A stretch of DNA of 64,000 nt from Qipengyuania gaetbuli (GCF_020171365.1 NZ_JAIUZO010000002.1:620001-684000); one strand, 5' to 3'. Counted from the first letter of the stretch, positions 28,027 through 36,600 are shown. Notes: generated by a model not told the origin, from the letters alone. A program made the numbers and translations.

Positions 28027-29610
28027 TTATTCGGGCTGCAATTCTCCGGACATTTCCGTTTCTTCTTCGTTCGGCGGCTGGTTTTCGAACCGGCGATGGC
28101 GAACGATGCGCGGAGTTATGACGATGTAGAGTTCGGTGGTCGTGCTGGTCGACCTTTCGGTGCGGAAGACATTGCCGATCAGCGGGATATCGCCGAGCAG
28201 CGGGATCTTCGACTTGGTGGTCAGCACGTTTTCCTGCGTCAGCCCGCCGATCACGAAGGTTTCCCCGTCACGCACCGAGGCGCTGGTTTCGGCCTCGCGC
28301 TGGCTGATCGTGGGATAGCCCTGGCTGAAACCCGTCACGCTGGAGACGACGCCGTAGATCTTCGAGGTGATGTAGCCATCCGTGCTGACCCGCGGGGCAA
28401 TCTGCAGGGTCACGCCGACATTCACGTACTGGACCTGCTGCGACACGCCGTTGACGCCCGACAGCTGGATCGAGGTCAGGATCGGCAAGGCATCGCCGGT
28501 GATGATCTTCGCGGTCGACCCGCTCTGCGCTGCAATCCGCGGGCGCGAAACGATCCGCCCCTCCCCTTTCTGGATCTGGGCATAGATGGCGGCCTGGATC
28601 TGGCCCGACGGCAGGATGTCTTCCGGATCGACTCCGAAAGGCAGGAAGCCGCCGGTCGCGATATTGCCGACCGCGATCTGACCGTTCGAATTGGTGAAAT
28701 CGATGCCGAGGTTGCGCGCACCGGTTTCGGTCAGTTCAACGAATTGTGTTTCGAGAATGACGCTGTCGACGGGCACGTCGATCAGCTCGATCTGGCGCTT
28801 GACGCGCTCGATCCGCTCGGGCGTGCCGGTGATCCAGATCGCGTTGAGACGGCGATCGACGGCCAGGCCGCTGCCGACGTTCTGACCGAGCGGCTTGGCC
28901 TCCTGTTCGACCGGGCGGCTCTGTCCGATATAGGAGTTGGCCTGCGTCGCACCCGGCGATCCGAAGCCGGGTTCGCGGCGGATGAACACGTCATTGGGGG
29001 CGATTTCCGCGCCTTCGGCCAGGAGCCCGACGATTTCCGACACGTCGGCGTATTTCAGGAACACCAGTTCGTAGGAATCGCCCGGCTGGTAACTGTCGAC
29101 CGGCCCGCGCTGCAATTCCTGCTGGGGAACCACGTCCTCGCCTTCGGAGCCGATGGGGCGCGTGCCGATGGTTTCTTCATTGCTGACCTGCTCCACGCGA
29201 ACCTGCACGGCAAAATTGCCCATCTGCTCCGCCCGGATACGCGCGGGACGCGCGGTGTCGAACCGCATCACGAGGCTGCTGCCCTCGGTCACGAACTGGA
29301 TCGAGCGCACTAGGCCGCGGTAGCTCTGGCGATTGGGCACCCGTCCCACCTTGAGCGTGGTGGCCATGACGAGTTCGGGACGGGTGGGGTTTTCGTCGAG
29401 CGTGGCGATACGCGGCTCGGCAGGGGAAAAGCGCAGGAGGAAGTCCGAACCGCCCGCATCTTCGGACACGAGGCGAACCTCTTCCAGAACCGAAGGAACG
29501 ACTTGCGCGTGCAGGGGTGCACCGACAAGCGCTGCAAATGCAGCGACTGCCATCAGGCAATAAACAAGTAGGGTATGGCGCCCTGCGACCCGGGCCCTCA
29601 CCAGTGCCAT
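28027..29610 (-). CDS. secretin-family outer-membrane protein (GspD/PilQ type)
   Basis: A 527-residue exported protein (signal peptide about residues 1-36) with a secretin domain at the C-terminus. The N-terminal half has a short beta-rich region and an N1-like repeat (YELVFLKYADVSEIVGLLAEGA; LNAIWITGTPERIERVKRQIELID). The secretin core has SVILETQFVELTETGARNLGI, VGVTLQIAPRVS and the final GDIPLIGNVFRTERSTSTTTELYIVITPRIV. Such proteins form outer-membrane channels for type II secretion or type IV pili. No pilus or T2SS gene is adjacent, so it is an orphan here. ATG at 29610 preferred to TTG at 29613. Confidence 0.86.
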   Translation of the reverse strand: MALVRARVAGRHTLLVYCLMAVAAFAALVGAPLHAQVVPSVLEEVRLVSEDAGGSDFLLRFSPAEPRIATLDENPTRPELVMATTLKVGRVPNRQSYRGLVRSIQFVTEGSSLVMRFDTARPARIRAEQMGNFAVQVRVEQVSNEETIGTRPIGSEGEDVVPQQELQRGPVDSYQPGDSYELVFLKYADVSEIVGLLAEGAEIAPNDVFIRREPGFGSPGATQANSYIGQSRPVEQEAKPLGQNVGSGLAVDRRLNAIWITGTPERIERVKRQIELIDVPVDSVILETQFVELTETGARNLGIDFTNSNGQIAVGNIATGGFLPFGVDPEDILPSGQIQAAIYAQIQKGEGRIVSRPRIAAQSGSTAKIITGDALPILTSIQLSGVNGVSQQVQYVNVGVTLQIAPRVSTDGYITSKIYGVVSSVTGFSQGYPTISQREAETSASVRDGETFVIGGLTQENVLTTKSKIPLLGDIPLIGNVFRTERSTSTTTELYIVITPRIVRHRRFENQPPNEEETEMSGELQPE

Positions 29611-29750
29611 CAATTACGTATTCCCAGTCCCAGACCCCTGCATACCGCACTCCTTACGCACGGCAACACTCTCGGGAAGAAATCCCCCGTGTCGTGGCAA
29701 GATTACGACAGTACGACAATCGGTTCGCGACGATTTCTTGCCCCTGCACC

Positions 29751-29793
29751 AAAAAGAGACTGCCCCGCCCCGGCATCGACCGGGACAGGGCAG
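29751..29793 (-). terminator. intrinsic terminator of the matrixin-like gene
   Basis: A 14-base stem with two mismatches (arms 29760-29773 and 29780-29793, loop CATCGA) followed on the minus strand by CTCTTTTT. It stands 25 bases past the stop of the matrixin-like gene. The remaining 140 bases before the secretin start contain no other identifiable feature. Confidence 0.8.
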
Positions 29794-29817
29794 GCACTTG
29801 GACCCGGCGCGACCTTC

Positions 29818-30666
29818 TCAATGGCCGTGGTCATGTTCGCCCTCGTCGGGCGCCCAGGTGACATGGGTGATGAATTTCATCCCGTTGCTTTCCTTCACGA
29901 ACAGGTGCGGCTTGCCATTGGGAAGGTAGCCGACAGGGCGCCCCCAGCTGGTCGGCGTATTGCCGACATCGGGCAAGCTCATGCGGGTGTTCTTGCCCTT
30001 GCCACCGCCCTTTCCGCCGCCGCCCTTGCCGCCGCCCTTGCCTCCGCCGCCACCGCCGGTGTCACCCCCGCCGCCGGTCGAACCGGTGTAGATGGCCACC
30101 AGCTGCTCGTAGTCGTGGAAGTCGGGATGCTCGTTATCCTGCGGCCAGCTGGTGTATTCCATGCAGGACGTCGTCTCGTCGGTGCTGAAATTCTCGTTCT
30201 GGTGGCCAAGGCCGTAGTCGTGCCCGATTTCCTGGCAGGTGACGAGCTGGCGCCAGCTATAGGTATCGTACGCCTCGCGGTTGAAGTAATTGTCGTTCAG
30301 CTTGGTCGTCCCGGCAACGATCTTGCCGCCCGACAGCGCGATGCTCGCAAGGCCGAGCCAGCCGTTCGCCCCGTAATCGGCGTTGCAGACCTGGATGGTG
30401 TTGGTCGTCATCGCGCAGGACGAGTTGTTGCCGTATTCCAGCGGAGCCTCGATCACTTCCGAGGCATTCCAGTCCCCGACGGCCTCCTGCACGTAGGAGC
30501 GCCACTGGGCGCTGGTGTTGTCGACCACCGCGACGCTCACCGCCGTGCCGTCGAAATTCCACGCATAGGTGCTCCAGGCGTGATGCGCCGATGCGCCGGT
30601 TGCTGCGAGCGTGGCACAGCCGAGTGCGGTGATCGTGCCGAAGCGGCGCAGGCGAGTTGTGGTCAT
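29818..30666 (-). CDS. secreted matrixin-like zinc protein with QExGH in place of HExGH
   Basis: A 282-residue exported protein. The signal peptide ends near ASA-HH (residue 27). A metzincin-like helix reads TCQEIGHDYGLGHQNEN: the first zinc histidine is Gln145 (CAG), while Glu146, His149 and His155 remain. SCMEYTSWP follows, resembling the Met-turn. A glycine/lysine-rich linker (residues 198-226, GGGK repeats) separates a C-terminal 55-residue tail ending in a His/Asp/Glu-rich HDHGH, which could bind metal. I recall QExGH variants in related secreted proteins, so this may be a lineage feature; proteolytic activity is uncertain. Confidence 0.7.
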   Translation of the reverse strand: MTTTRLRRFGTITALGCATLAATGASAHHAWSTYAWNFDGTAVSVAVVDNTSAQWRSYVQEAVGDWNASEVIEAPLEYGNNSSCAMTTNTIQVCNADYGANGWLGLASIALSGGKIVAGTTKLNDNYFNREAYDTYSWRQLVTCQEIGHDYGLGHQNENFSTDETTSCMEYTSWPQDNEHPDFHDYEQLVAIYTGSTGGGGDTGGGGGGKGGGKGGGGKGGGKGKNTRMSLPDVGNTPTSWGRPVGYLPNGKPHLFVKESNGMKFITHVTWAPDEGEHDHGH

Positions 30667-30792
30667 GGTGTCCCCCCAATGCATTTGCGTTCGAGCGGGG
30701 AGAATGCGCGCCAACGGCTAACCGCGGCATAAGGGGGATGGCTGAGAAAGAAGCCTAACGAAACGGGGCCCGTCGGTAACCCTGCCGGGGCG

Positions 30793-31821
<1,029 letters not shown>

Positions 31822-31833
31822 GACCAATAGATA

Positions 31834-31844
31834 GTGAATTTCAC
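31834..31844. promoter_or_regulatory. GTGAATTTCAC palindrome next to the pspF start
   Basis: An 11-base perfect palindrome 12 bases upstream of the pspF ATG in the pspF-psp intergenic region. It may be an autoregulatory or PspF upstream activating site. It is about 80 bases before the sigma-54 promoter, a normal distance for an enhancer. Confidence 0.35.
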
Positions 31845-31922
31845 CAAGGGTTGGCAACAGGCACCAATATGTCGTTCGTCGATTAGCTAGGGAAAGGACG
31901 GAAATCAGCGGAAAATCGAGTT

Positions 31923-31938
31923 TGGCACGCCCTTTGCT
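31923..31938 (+). promoter_or_regulatory. sigma-54 (-24/-12) promoter of the psp operon
   Basis: TGGCACGCCCTTTGCT matches the sigma-54 consensus (TGGCAC, five bases, TTGCT) at every key position. It lies 44 bases before the first gene of the psp operon and faces it, with the sigma-54 activator PspF encoded divergently. Confidence 0.92.
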
Positions 31939-31981
31939 GAACACAGGACAACGAAGCAATCGATGTCCAGGGAGGACCACA

Positions 31982-32134
31982 ATGTACAGCCGCCAATTCT
32001 TCCGCAGCCAGCTCGGACAGGCCGCACTCGCCAGCATCGCTGCGATGACCGCCTTCGTCGTGCTGAGTTCGCAGATCGCGGTGACTGCGCCCGTGGCGAC
32101 CCTGGCGTCCTACGAACAGGTAGAAATCGCGTGA
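31982..32134 (+). CDS. 50-residue membrane protein heading the psp operon
   Basis: A short protein, MYSRQFFRSQLGQAALASIA..., with one hydrophobic segment (about residues 14-38) and an acidic C-terminus. GGGAGG ends eight bases before the ATG at 31982, and the sigma-54 promoter lies just upstream, so it is the first translated gene of the phage-shock operon. I do not recognise a family. Being small, basic at the N-terminus and single-spanning, it could be a secreted peptide or a PspA/PspF-modulating membrane peptide; this is inference. Confidence 0.65.
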   Translation: MYSRQFFRSQLGQAALASIAAMTAFVVLSSQIAVTAPVATLASYEQVEIA

Positions 32135-32322
32135 CCGACAGTTCACCCCTAGGGCCGGAGCGCACAACTCCCGACAGTCCCCGCGCTCCGGCCCGCCCCC
32201 GCCAGTCCTCCGGCGTGCGTCTCGCACGGATCGACCGCGAGGCGCAGCGGGCACGCGAGTGGACCAATCCCGAAGCCGTGAATACGAAGATCAACGAGTT
32301 CTTTTCAACCGGAGCACCCTTG

Positions 32323-33015
32323 ATGGGCATTTTCAGCCGAACCCGCGACATCATCGCCGCCAACTTCAACGACATGCTCGACAAGGCGGACGACCCCCAG
32401 AAGATGATCCGCATGATCATCCTCGAAATGGAGGAAACCCTGGTCGAAGTCCGCGCCAGTGCCGCGCGCACTATCGCCGACCAGAAGGAGATGCATCGCC
32501 ATACGGTCAAGCTGGACAGGCTCCAGGCCGACTGGGCCGAAAAGGCTCAGCTGGCCCTGTCGAAGGACCGCGAAGACCTCGCCCGTGCGGCGCTGGTCGA
32601 AAAGAAGAAGGCGGCCGACATGTCCGACCAGCTCAAGCAGGAAATCGCTGTGCTCGACGATGCACTGCGCGCCTATGAGCAGGACATCCAGAAGCTGCAG
32701 AACCGCCTGCGCGAGGCACGCAGCCGCCAGACCGCCATCGCGGCGCGCCTCGAAAGCGCCGAGAACCGCGTCAAGCTGCGCAGCCTGATGACCGAAGAAC
32801 GCGTGGACGATGCGCTCAGCCGCTTCGACCAGCTGGAACGCCGCGTCGACTATGCCGAAGGCCGCGCCGACGCACTCTCGATTGCAGACAACAGCGGAAA
32901 GCCCAGCCTCGCCGACGAAATCGCCGCGCTGGAAGGCGCCGATGCGATCGACGACGAACTTGCAGAAATGAAAAAGGCGCTCGGCAAGGGCAGCGCCGAC
33001 GAACAGGGGAACTAA
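32323..33015 (+). CDS. pspA: phage shock protein A
   Basis: A 230-residue coiled-coil ESCRT-III-like protein that inhibits PspF and coats stressed inner membrane. The amphipathic N-terminal helix MGIFSRTRDIIAANFNDMLDKADDPQKMI is typical, and the rest is a continuous coiled coil rich in Arg/Glu/Ala, ending in an acidic short tail. I place the start at ATG 32323 with GGAG eight bases before. The same frame is open back to a GTG at 32131 that overlaps the preceding stop (GTGA) and would add 64 residues ahead of the membrane-binding helix; GC-rich chance openness is the simpler explanation. Confidence 0.93.
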   Translation: MGIFSRTRDIIAANFNDMLDKADDPQKMIRMIILEMEETLVEVRASAARTIADQKEMHRHTVKLDRLQADWAEKAQLALSKDREDLARAALVEKKKAADMSDQLKQEIAVLDDALRAYEQDIQKLQNRLREARSRQTAIAARLESAENRVKLRSLMTEERVDDALSRFDQLERRVDYAEGRADALSIADNSGKPSLADEIAALEGADAIDDELAEMKKALGKGSADEQGN

Positions 33016-33018
33016 GAC

Positions 33019-33321
33019 ATGGACTTCGAAGACATCCTGGCAATCATGGCGATCTTCGTCTTCCTGCCGTGGATCATCCTCCACTACGTAACCAAGTGGA
33101 AGACCGCGGCAACGATCACGACTGACGACGAGGCCCTGCTCGAAGAGCTCTACAACCTCGCCAAGCGTCTCGATGATCGCATGGACACGGTCGAGCGCCT
33201 GGTCGCTTCCGACAACCCCGATTTCCGTCCCGCCCGCCTCGTCCACGACAGCGAAAAGGACAACCAGCAGCTGCGCGAACTCGAACAGCTGATCGCCGAA
33301 AAGAAAGGAGCATCGCAGTGA
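33019..33321 (+). CDS. pspB: phage shock protein B
   Basis: A 100-residue membrane protein with one N-terminal transmembrane helix (residues 6-24) and a cytoplasmic coiled-coil (residues 38-62). It partners PspC in sensing membrane stress and releasing PspF from PspA. YNLAKRLDDRMDTVERLVASD is the typical PspB heptad region; a charged tail of about 30 residues extends past the usual length (about 75). ATG at 33019, three bases after pspA. The stop overlaps pspC. Confidence 0.9.
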   Translation: MDFEDILAIMAIFVFLPWIILHYVTKWKTAATITTDDEALLEELYNLAKRLDDRMDTVERLVASDNPDFRPARLVHDSEKDNQQLRELEQLIAEKKGASQ

Positions 33322-33695
33322 ACTCGCCCCGCACCACTCTCTACAGGGACAAGCAGAATGCGAAGCTCATGGGCGTGTGCTCGGGCATCGCGGACTACAC
33401 CGGCGTCAACGTCTTCTGGATCCGTCTCGGTTTCCTGGGCCTGACCTTCATGACCGGCGGTTCGACCATCCCGTTCTACTTCATTGCCGGCATCCTGCTG
33501 AACAAGAAGCCCCCGCACCTCTACTCCGAGCCTGCCGAGCAGCGCTACTGGCAGGGCGTGCGCCAGAACCCCAAGCGGACCGCTCGCGAAATCCGCGCCC
33601 GGATGAAGGACATCGACCGCCGCCTGGCCGACGTCGAAACCTTCTACGTCAGCAGCAACCCGCGCCTCAACGCGGAAATCGAACGCCTGCGCTGA
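33318..33695 (+). CDS. pspC: phage shock protein C
   Basis: A 125-residue membrane protein of the PspC family, sensing partner of PspB. LYRDKQNAKLMGVCSGIADYTG is the family signature, followed by a membrane stretch (residues 34-61) and a basic helical C-terminus DIDRRLADVETFYVSSNPRLN. It begins with GTG at 33318, overlapping the pspB stop as GTGA, with AAAGGAG seven bases upstream. Confidence 0.93.
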   Translation: MNSPRTTLYRDKQNAKLMGVCSGIADYTGVNVFWIRLGFLGLTFMTGGSTIPFYFIAGILLNKKPPHLYSEPAEQRYWQGVRQNPKRTAREIRARMKDIDRRLADVETFYVSSNPRLNAEIERLR

Positions 33696-33719
33696 GCCGC
33701 AGCCGAGGGGAGAGCTACC

Positions 33720-34031
33720 GTGGGTGAATTGATACCGATCATAGGCATCATCATGGGCTGCATGATCCCGATCACCGCCTTGTGGACCAAGCACAAGCAG
33801 AAGATTGCAGAGATGCAGGTCGATGCCACCGCCCAGAACACCGCCGAACGCGCTGCGCAATACGCCAGCCAGGTGCAGAAACTCGAAGACCGCGTGAAGG
33901 TGCTCGAGCGGATCGTGACCGACAAGGGCTACGACGTCGCCACCCAGATCGAAGCGCTGCGCGACCAGCGCCGCGTAGATGACACCGGCAGCGGCGTGCC
34001 GCTCGACATGACCAAGCGGGAGAACGTGTGA
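33720..34031 (+). CDS. PspB-like small membrane coiled-coil protein, copy 1
   Basis: A 103-residue protein with a transmembrane helix (residues 4-22), a coiled coil (about 26-65) and the shared motif DRVKVLERIVTDKGYD...IEALRD at residues 57-82. The motif aligns with PspB's RMDTVERLVASD, so it looks like a duplicated PspB derivative. It starts with GTG at 33720 after GAGGGGAG, 24 bases past pspC, and couples by TGATG to the next gene. First of a tandem set of related proteins; individual function unknown. Confidence 0.75.
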   Translation: MGELIPIIGIIMGCMIPITALWTKHKQKIAEMQVDATAQNTAERAAQYASQVQKLEDRVKVLERIVTDKGYDVATQIEALRDQRRVDDTGSGVPLDMTKRENV

Positions 34032-34369
34032 TGGAATTCGGAGGACCTGCCTTCGTCGTCGCCCTTGTCGCGCTCAGCTACGGTGCCTGGGTCATCAACA
34101 ACTGGGTCCGCGCCAAGCACGGCTACGCTCTCGAAGACGAATTCGGCGGCAAGACCGAACGGGCCGACAGCGCGGAAGCAAGCAAGCTGCGGGCCGAAAA
34201 CGCGGAACTGCGTGCACTGCTGACCAAGGTCGACAAGCGGATGCAGGTGCTAGAGCGGATCGTGACCGACAAGGGCTATACCGTCGGCGCCGAAATCGAA
34301 GCCCTGCGCGACAGCCGCACTGCGGATGCCGCTACCCCGCTGAACATCACCGAAAGGGAGAAGGCATAA
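34031..34369 (+). CDS. PspB-like small membrane coiled-coil protein, copy 2
   Basis: 112 residues: transmembrane helix at 7-26, coiled coil about 48-70, and the motif RMQVLERIVTDKGYTVGAEI-EALRD at residues 70-94. VLERIVTDKGY is identical to copy 1. ATG at 34031 shares a base with copy 1's TGA; a GTG three bases earlier is possible. The stop overlaps copy 3 as TAATG. The short segment WVRAKHGYALEDEFGG after the membrane helix is echoed in copy 3. Confidence 0.74.
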   Translation: MEFGGPAFVVALVALSYGAWVINNWVRAKHGYALEDEFGGKTERADSAEASKLRAENAELRALLTKVDKRMQVLERIVTDKGYTVGAEIEALRDSRTADAATPLNITEREKA

Positions 34370-34680
34370 TGGATTTCCCGATCACCGAAACCGCAGTGAT
34401 CGTCGGCGTGGGCATGCTGACGCTGGGCTGGGTCGCAACGACCTGGATGCGGATCAAGAACGGCTATCCGCTGGAAAGCAGCTGGGGCAAGCCGATCTAT
34501 CCCAAGAACGATCAGGCGGTCGAGCGCGTGAAGCTGCTGACGCAGGAAAACGCCGAACTGCGCGCCGAACTGGGCTCGCTCAAGGACCGCCTTGGCAATG
34601 TCGAGCGAATCGTGACCGACAGCGGCTATCACCTCACCAGCGAGATCGACCGCCTGCGCGACCGTAAGGAAACGAACTGA
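34369..34680 (+). CDS. PspB-like small membrane coiled-coil protein, copy 3
   Basis: 103 residues: transmembrane helix at 8-26, WMRIKNGYPLESSWG immediately after it (similar to copy 2's WVRAKHGYALEDEFG), coiled coil 50-78, and motif RLGNVERIVTDSGYHLTSEI-DRLRD at 74-98. Its closest relative in the run is copy 2 by eye, suggesting a recent tandem duplication. Coupled on both sides (TAATG, TGATG). Confidence 0.74.
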   Translation: MDFPITETAVIVGVGMLTLGWVATTWMRIKNGYPLESSWGKPIYPKNDQAVERVKLLTQENAELRAELGSLKDRLGNVERIVTDSGYHLTSEIDRLRDRKETN

Positions 34681-34994
34681 TGGACGCGAACCTGCTCGTC
34701 ATTTTCGGCTTCGTCCTCGTGATTTCGACCCTCGCATTCGCGACCGGGATCGTGATCCACCGCAGCCAGGTCAGGCACGAAGAGCGCAAGCTTGAGCTGG
34801 AAGCCCGCGCCGAAGAGGCGAAGGCGGAACAGGCCCGCTTCACCAAGGGCGACTACGGCACGCTCGAAGAGCGGGTCCGGGTCCTCGAACGCATCGCGAC
34901 CGACAGCAATCACGCTCTCGCCTCGCAGATCGAGGAACTGCGCGACCTGCAGGCCATCGAGGACCGCACCGCACCACGCGAGGCAGCACGATGA
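34680..34994 (+). CDS. PspB-like small membrane coiled-coil protein, copy 4
   Basis: 104 residues: transmembrane helix at 4-26, strongly charged coiled coil (RHEERKLELEARAEEAKAEQ, 32-51) and motif RVRVLERIATDSNHALASQI-EELRD at 65-89. The V-to-A change (ERIATD) groups it with copy 5. TGATG with copy 3, ATGA with copy 5. Confidence 0.74.
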   Translation: MDANLLVIFGFVLVISTLAFATGIVIHRSQVRHEERKLELEARAEEAKAEQARFTKGDYGTLEERVRVLERIATDSNHALASQIEELRDLQAIEDRTAPREAAR

Positions 34995-35290
34995 ATTTCT
35001 GGACTGCCATCTTCCTGATCGCCGTCGTCTGTGCGGTCGCCGAGGTCTTCAAGGCCCGGTACCGCTCGGAAAAAGGCATCACCCGCGACTTCATGGGCAA
35101 CGAGACTTTCGGTAGCCCGCAGGTCGACGAAGCGGCCCAGCGCGAGCTGGAAGACCTGCGCGAACGCATCAAGGTGCTCGAACGGATCGCCACCGACGAC
35201 AATTCGCTCGACACGACCGAAACAAAAAGGATCGCTGCCGAAATCGAGGCCCTGCGCGACAAGCAGGCTCCGACCGGCAGCAAGGAATAA
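34991..35290 (+). CDS. PspB-like small membrane coiled-coil protein, copy 5
   Basis: 99 residues: transmembrane helix at 3-20, then FKARYRSEKGITRDFMG, a coiled coil and the motif RIKVLERIATDDNSLDTTE...IEALRD at 59-90, which carries an extra seven or so residues between ATD and IEALRD compared with the other copies. Overlaps copy 4 by ATGA. Followed by 24 bases before copy 6. Confidence 0.74.
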   Translation: MNFWTAIFLIAVVCAVAEVFKARYRSEKGITRDFMGNETFGSPQVDEAAQRELEDLRERIKVLERIATDDNSLDTTETKRIAAEIEALRDKQAPTGSKE

Positions 35291-35314
35291 CACGGTCAAG
35301 GAGGACATGGGGAA

Positions 35315-35551
35315 ATGTTCGAACCGACTATCGTCGTCGCGGCAGCTTCGCTGATCGGCCTGGTCATCGTGGCAGGAGCCCTGCTCCGCGCATGGCATGA
35401 CTGGATGGAGTACAAGCGCCGCGAACTCGAACGCGAGGAAGGCCCGCGCGAAGACGAAGGCAGCGCAATGGGCGCCGCCCGGATCGAGCTCGCCGACCTG
35501 CGCGAACGCATCAAGAAGCTCGAGGCGATCGCCAGCGGGGTGGACCTGTGA
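35315..35551 (+). CDS. PspB-like small membrane coiled-coil protein, copy 6 (shortened)
   Basis: 78 residues: transmembrane helix at 5-25, charged helix (EYKRRELEREEGPRED) and a truncated motif DLRERIKKLEAIASG at residues 61-75, ending where the others continue to IEALRD. It therefore most resembles PspB in total length. AAGGAGG lies upstream of the ATG at 35315. The stop overlaps the next gene as GTGA. Confidence 0.7.
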   Translation: MFEPTIVVAAASLIGLVIVAGALLRAWHDWMEYKRRELEREEGPREDEGSAMGAARIELADLRERIKKLEAIASGVDL

Positions 35552-35721
35552 GCGCGACCAACAACGCCGCGCAGGCGGGCATCGGCCTTGGCAGCGCCAT
35601 CGCGGTCGCCATCTCGTGGAGCCAGCACCAGTCGATCCTCTGGGCCATCCTCCAGGGCTTCTTCGGATGGTTCTACGTCATCTATTATGCATTCACCCGT
35701 CCCGGCGGGCTGTCCGGCTGA
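35548..35721 (+). CDS. 57-residue membrane protein closing the psp operon
   Basis: Read from GTG at 35548 (overlapping copy 6's stop as GTGA) to TGA at 35721: a polar start SATNNAAQAGIGLGSAIAVA, SWSQHQSILWAILQG in the middle and FFGWFYVIYYAFTRPG at the end, giving one or two membrane passes. It has no coiled coil. Small aromatic-rich proteins of this kind are seen next to psp genes, but I cannot name a family. Position and overlap are the main evidence for coding. Confidence 0.6.
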   Translation: MSATNNAAQAGIGLGSAIAVAISWSQHQSILWAILQGFFGWFYVIYYAFTRPGGLSG

Positions 35722-35764
35722 CGCCGATGGACGCAGCGTGTTTCGCTGGCTAGATGCCGCGCCC

Positions 35765-36172
35765 ATGCGCACTCTTTCCGACATTGCCGAAGAATACGAC
35801 TTTCTCGAAGGCGACGAACGCTATCGCCTGCTGATCGAGCTGGGCCGCGAGCTCGAGCCCATGCCCGACGCGCTCAAGACCGATGCGACACTGGTACGCG
35901 GATGTTCCGCCGCAGTCTGGGTCTATCCCACGGGCGATGCCGAGCGGCTGCATTTCCTTGCCGACAGCAATGCGGCCATCACCAAGGGCATCGTGTCGCT
36001 CGTCATCGCGGCCGTGCAGGACAAGCCGGCAGCGGAAGTGGCGCAAATGGACGTGACTGCCGCGCTCGAACCCTTCGACCTCAGGAACCAGCTGTCGAGC
36101 AACCGCACGCAGGGCGTGCCCAACATGATCGCGCTCGTCAAAGAGCATGCGGCGCGGATAGCTGCGGGGTAG
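35765..36172 (+). CDS. sufE: SufE cysteine-desulfurase activator
   Basis: A 135-residue protein that takes sulfur from SufS for iron-sulfur cluster assembly. The opening DIAEEYDFLEGDERYRLLIELG, the acceptor cysteine in LVRGCSAAVWV and the end SSNRTQGVPNMIALVKEHA are family signatures. The ATG at 35765 gives the normal length; the upstream frame continues into the small membrane gene but is not coding. No sufBCDS genes are in the window. Confidence 0.93.
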   Translation: MRTLSDIAEEYDFLEGDERYRLLIELGRELEPMPDALKTDATLVRGCSAAVWVYPTGDAERLHFLADSNAAITKGIVSLVIAAVQDKPAAEVAQMDVTAALEPFDLRNQLSSNRTQGVPNMIALVKEHAARIAAG

Positions 36173-36173
36173 G

Positions 36174-36524
36174 ATGCGCCGGCATATCTACCGCGCATTC
36201 GGTTTCCTTGCCGTCGGCCTCGGCGCGATCGGCGCGTTCCTGCCGATCATGCCGACCGTGCCGTTCCTGCTGCTGGCGGTCTATTTCTTCGCTCGGTCCA
36301 GCCCGGAACTGGAAAAGAAGATCCTCGACCATCCGCACTGGGGCCCGCAGGTTCTCGACTGGCGCGAGCGCCGGGCCATCAGCCGCCGTGCGAAGACGAT
36401 GGCGATCGGCGCCATGGCGACAGGCGCGGTCTTCACCTGGTTCACTCTGGGCGCGCCCTGGTACTACATCTCGCTCGCCATCCTGGTTGTTGCCGGAAGC
36501 TGGATCGCAACGCGCAACGAATAG
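36174..36524 (+). CDS. YbaN/DUF454 membrane protein
   Basis: A 116-residue inner-membrane protein of DUF454. The opening GFLAVGLGAIGAFLPIMPTVPFLLLAVYFFARSSP and HPHWGPQVLDWRERRAISRRAK are the family blocks; three or four membrane segments. Function unknown. It starts one base after the sufE stop. Confidence 0.88.
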   Translation: MRRHIYRAFGFLAVGLGAIGAFLPIMPTVPFLLLAVYFFARSSPELEKKILDHPHWGPQVLDWRERRAISRRAKTMAIGAMATGAVFTWFTLGAPWYYISLAILVVAGSWIATRNE

Positions 36525-36600
36525 GCAGGCGGGAACGCGCGCAGTTTCAGCCCGTTAGAGTGCCACAAGACGGGAGGGTCGACTGAAAGGAACACCCTCA

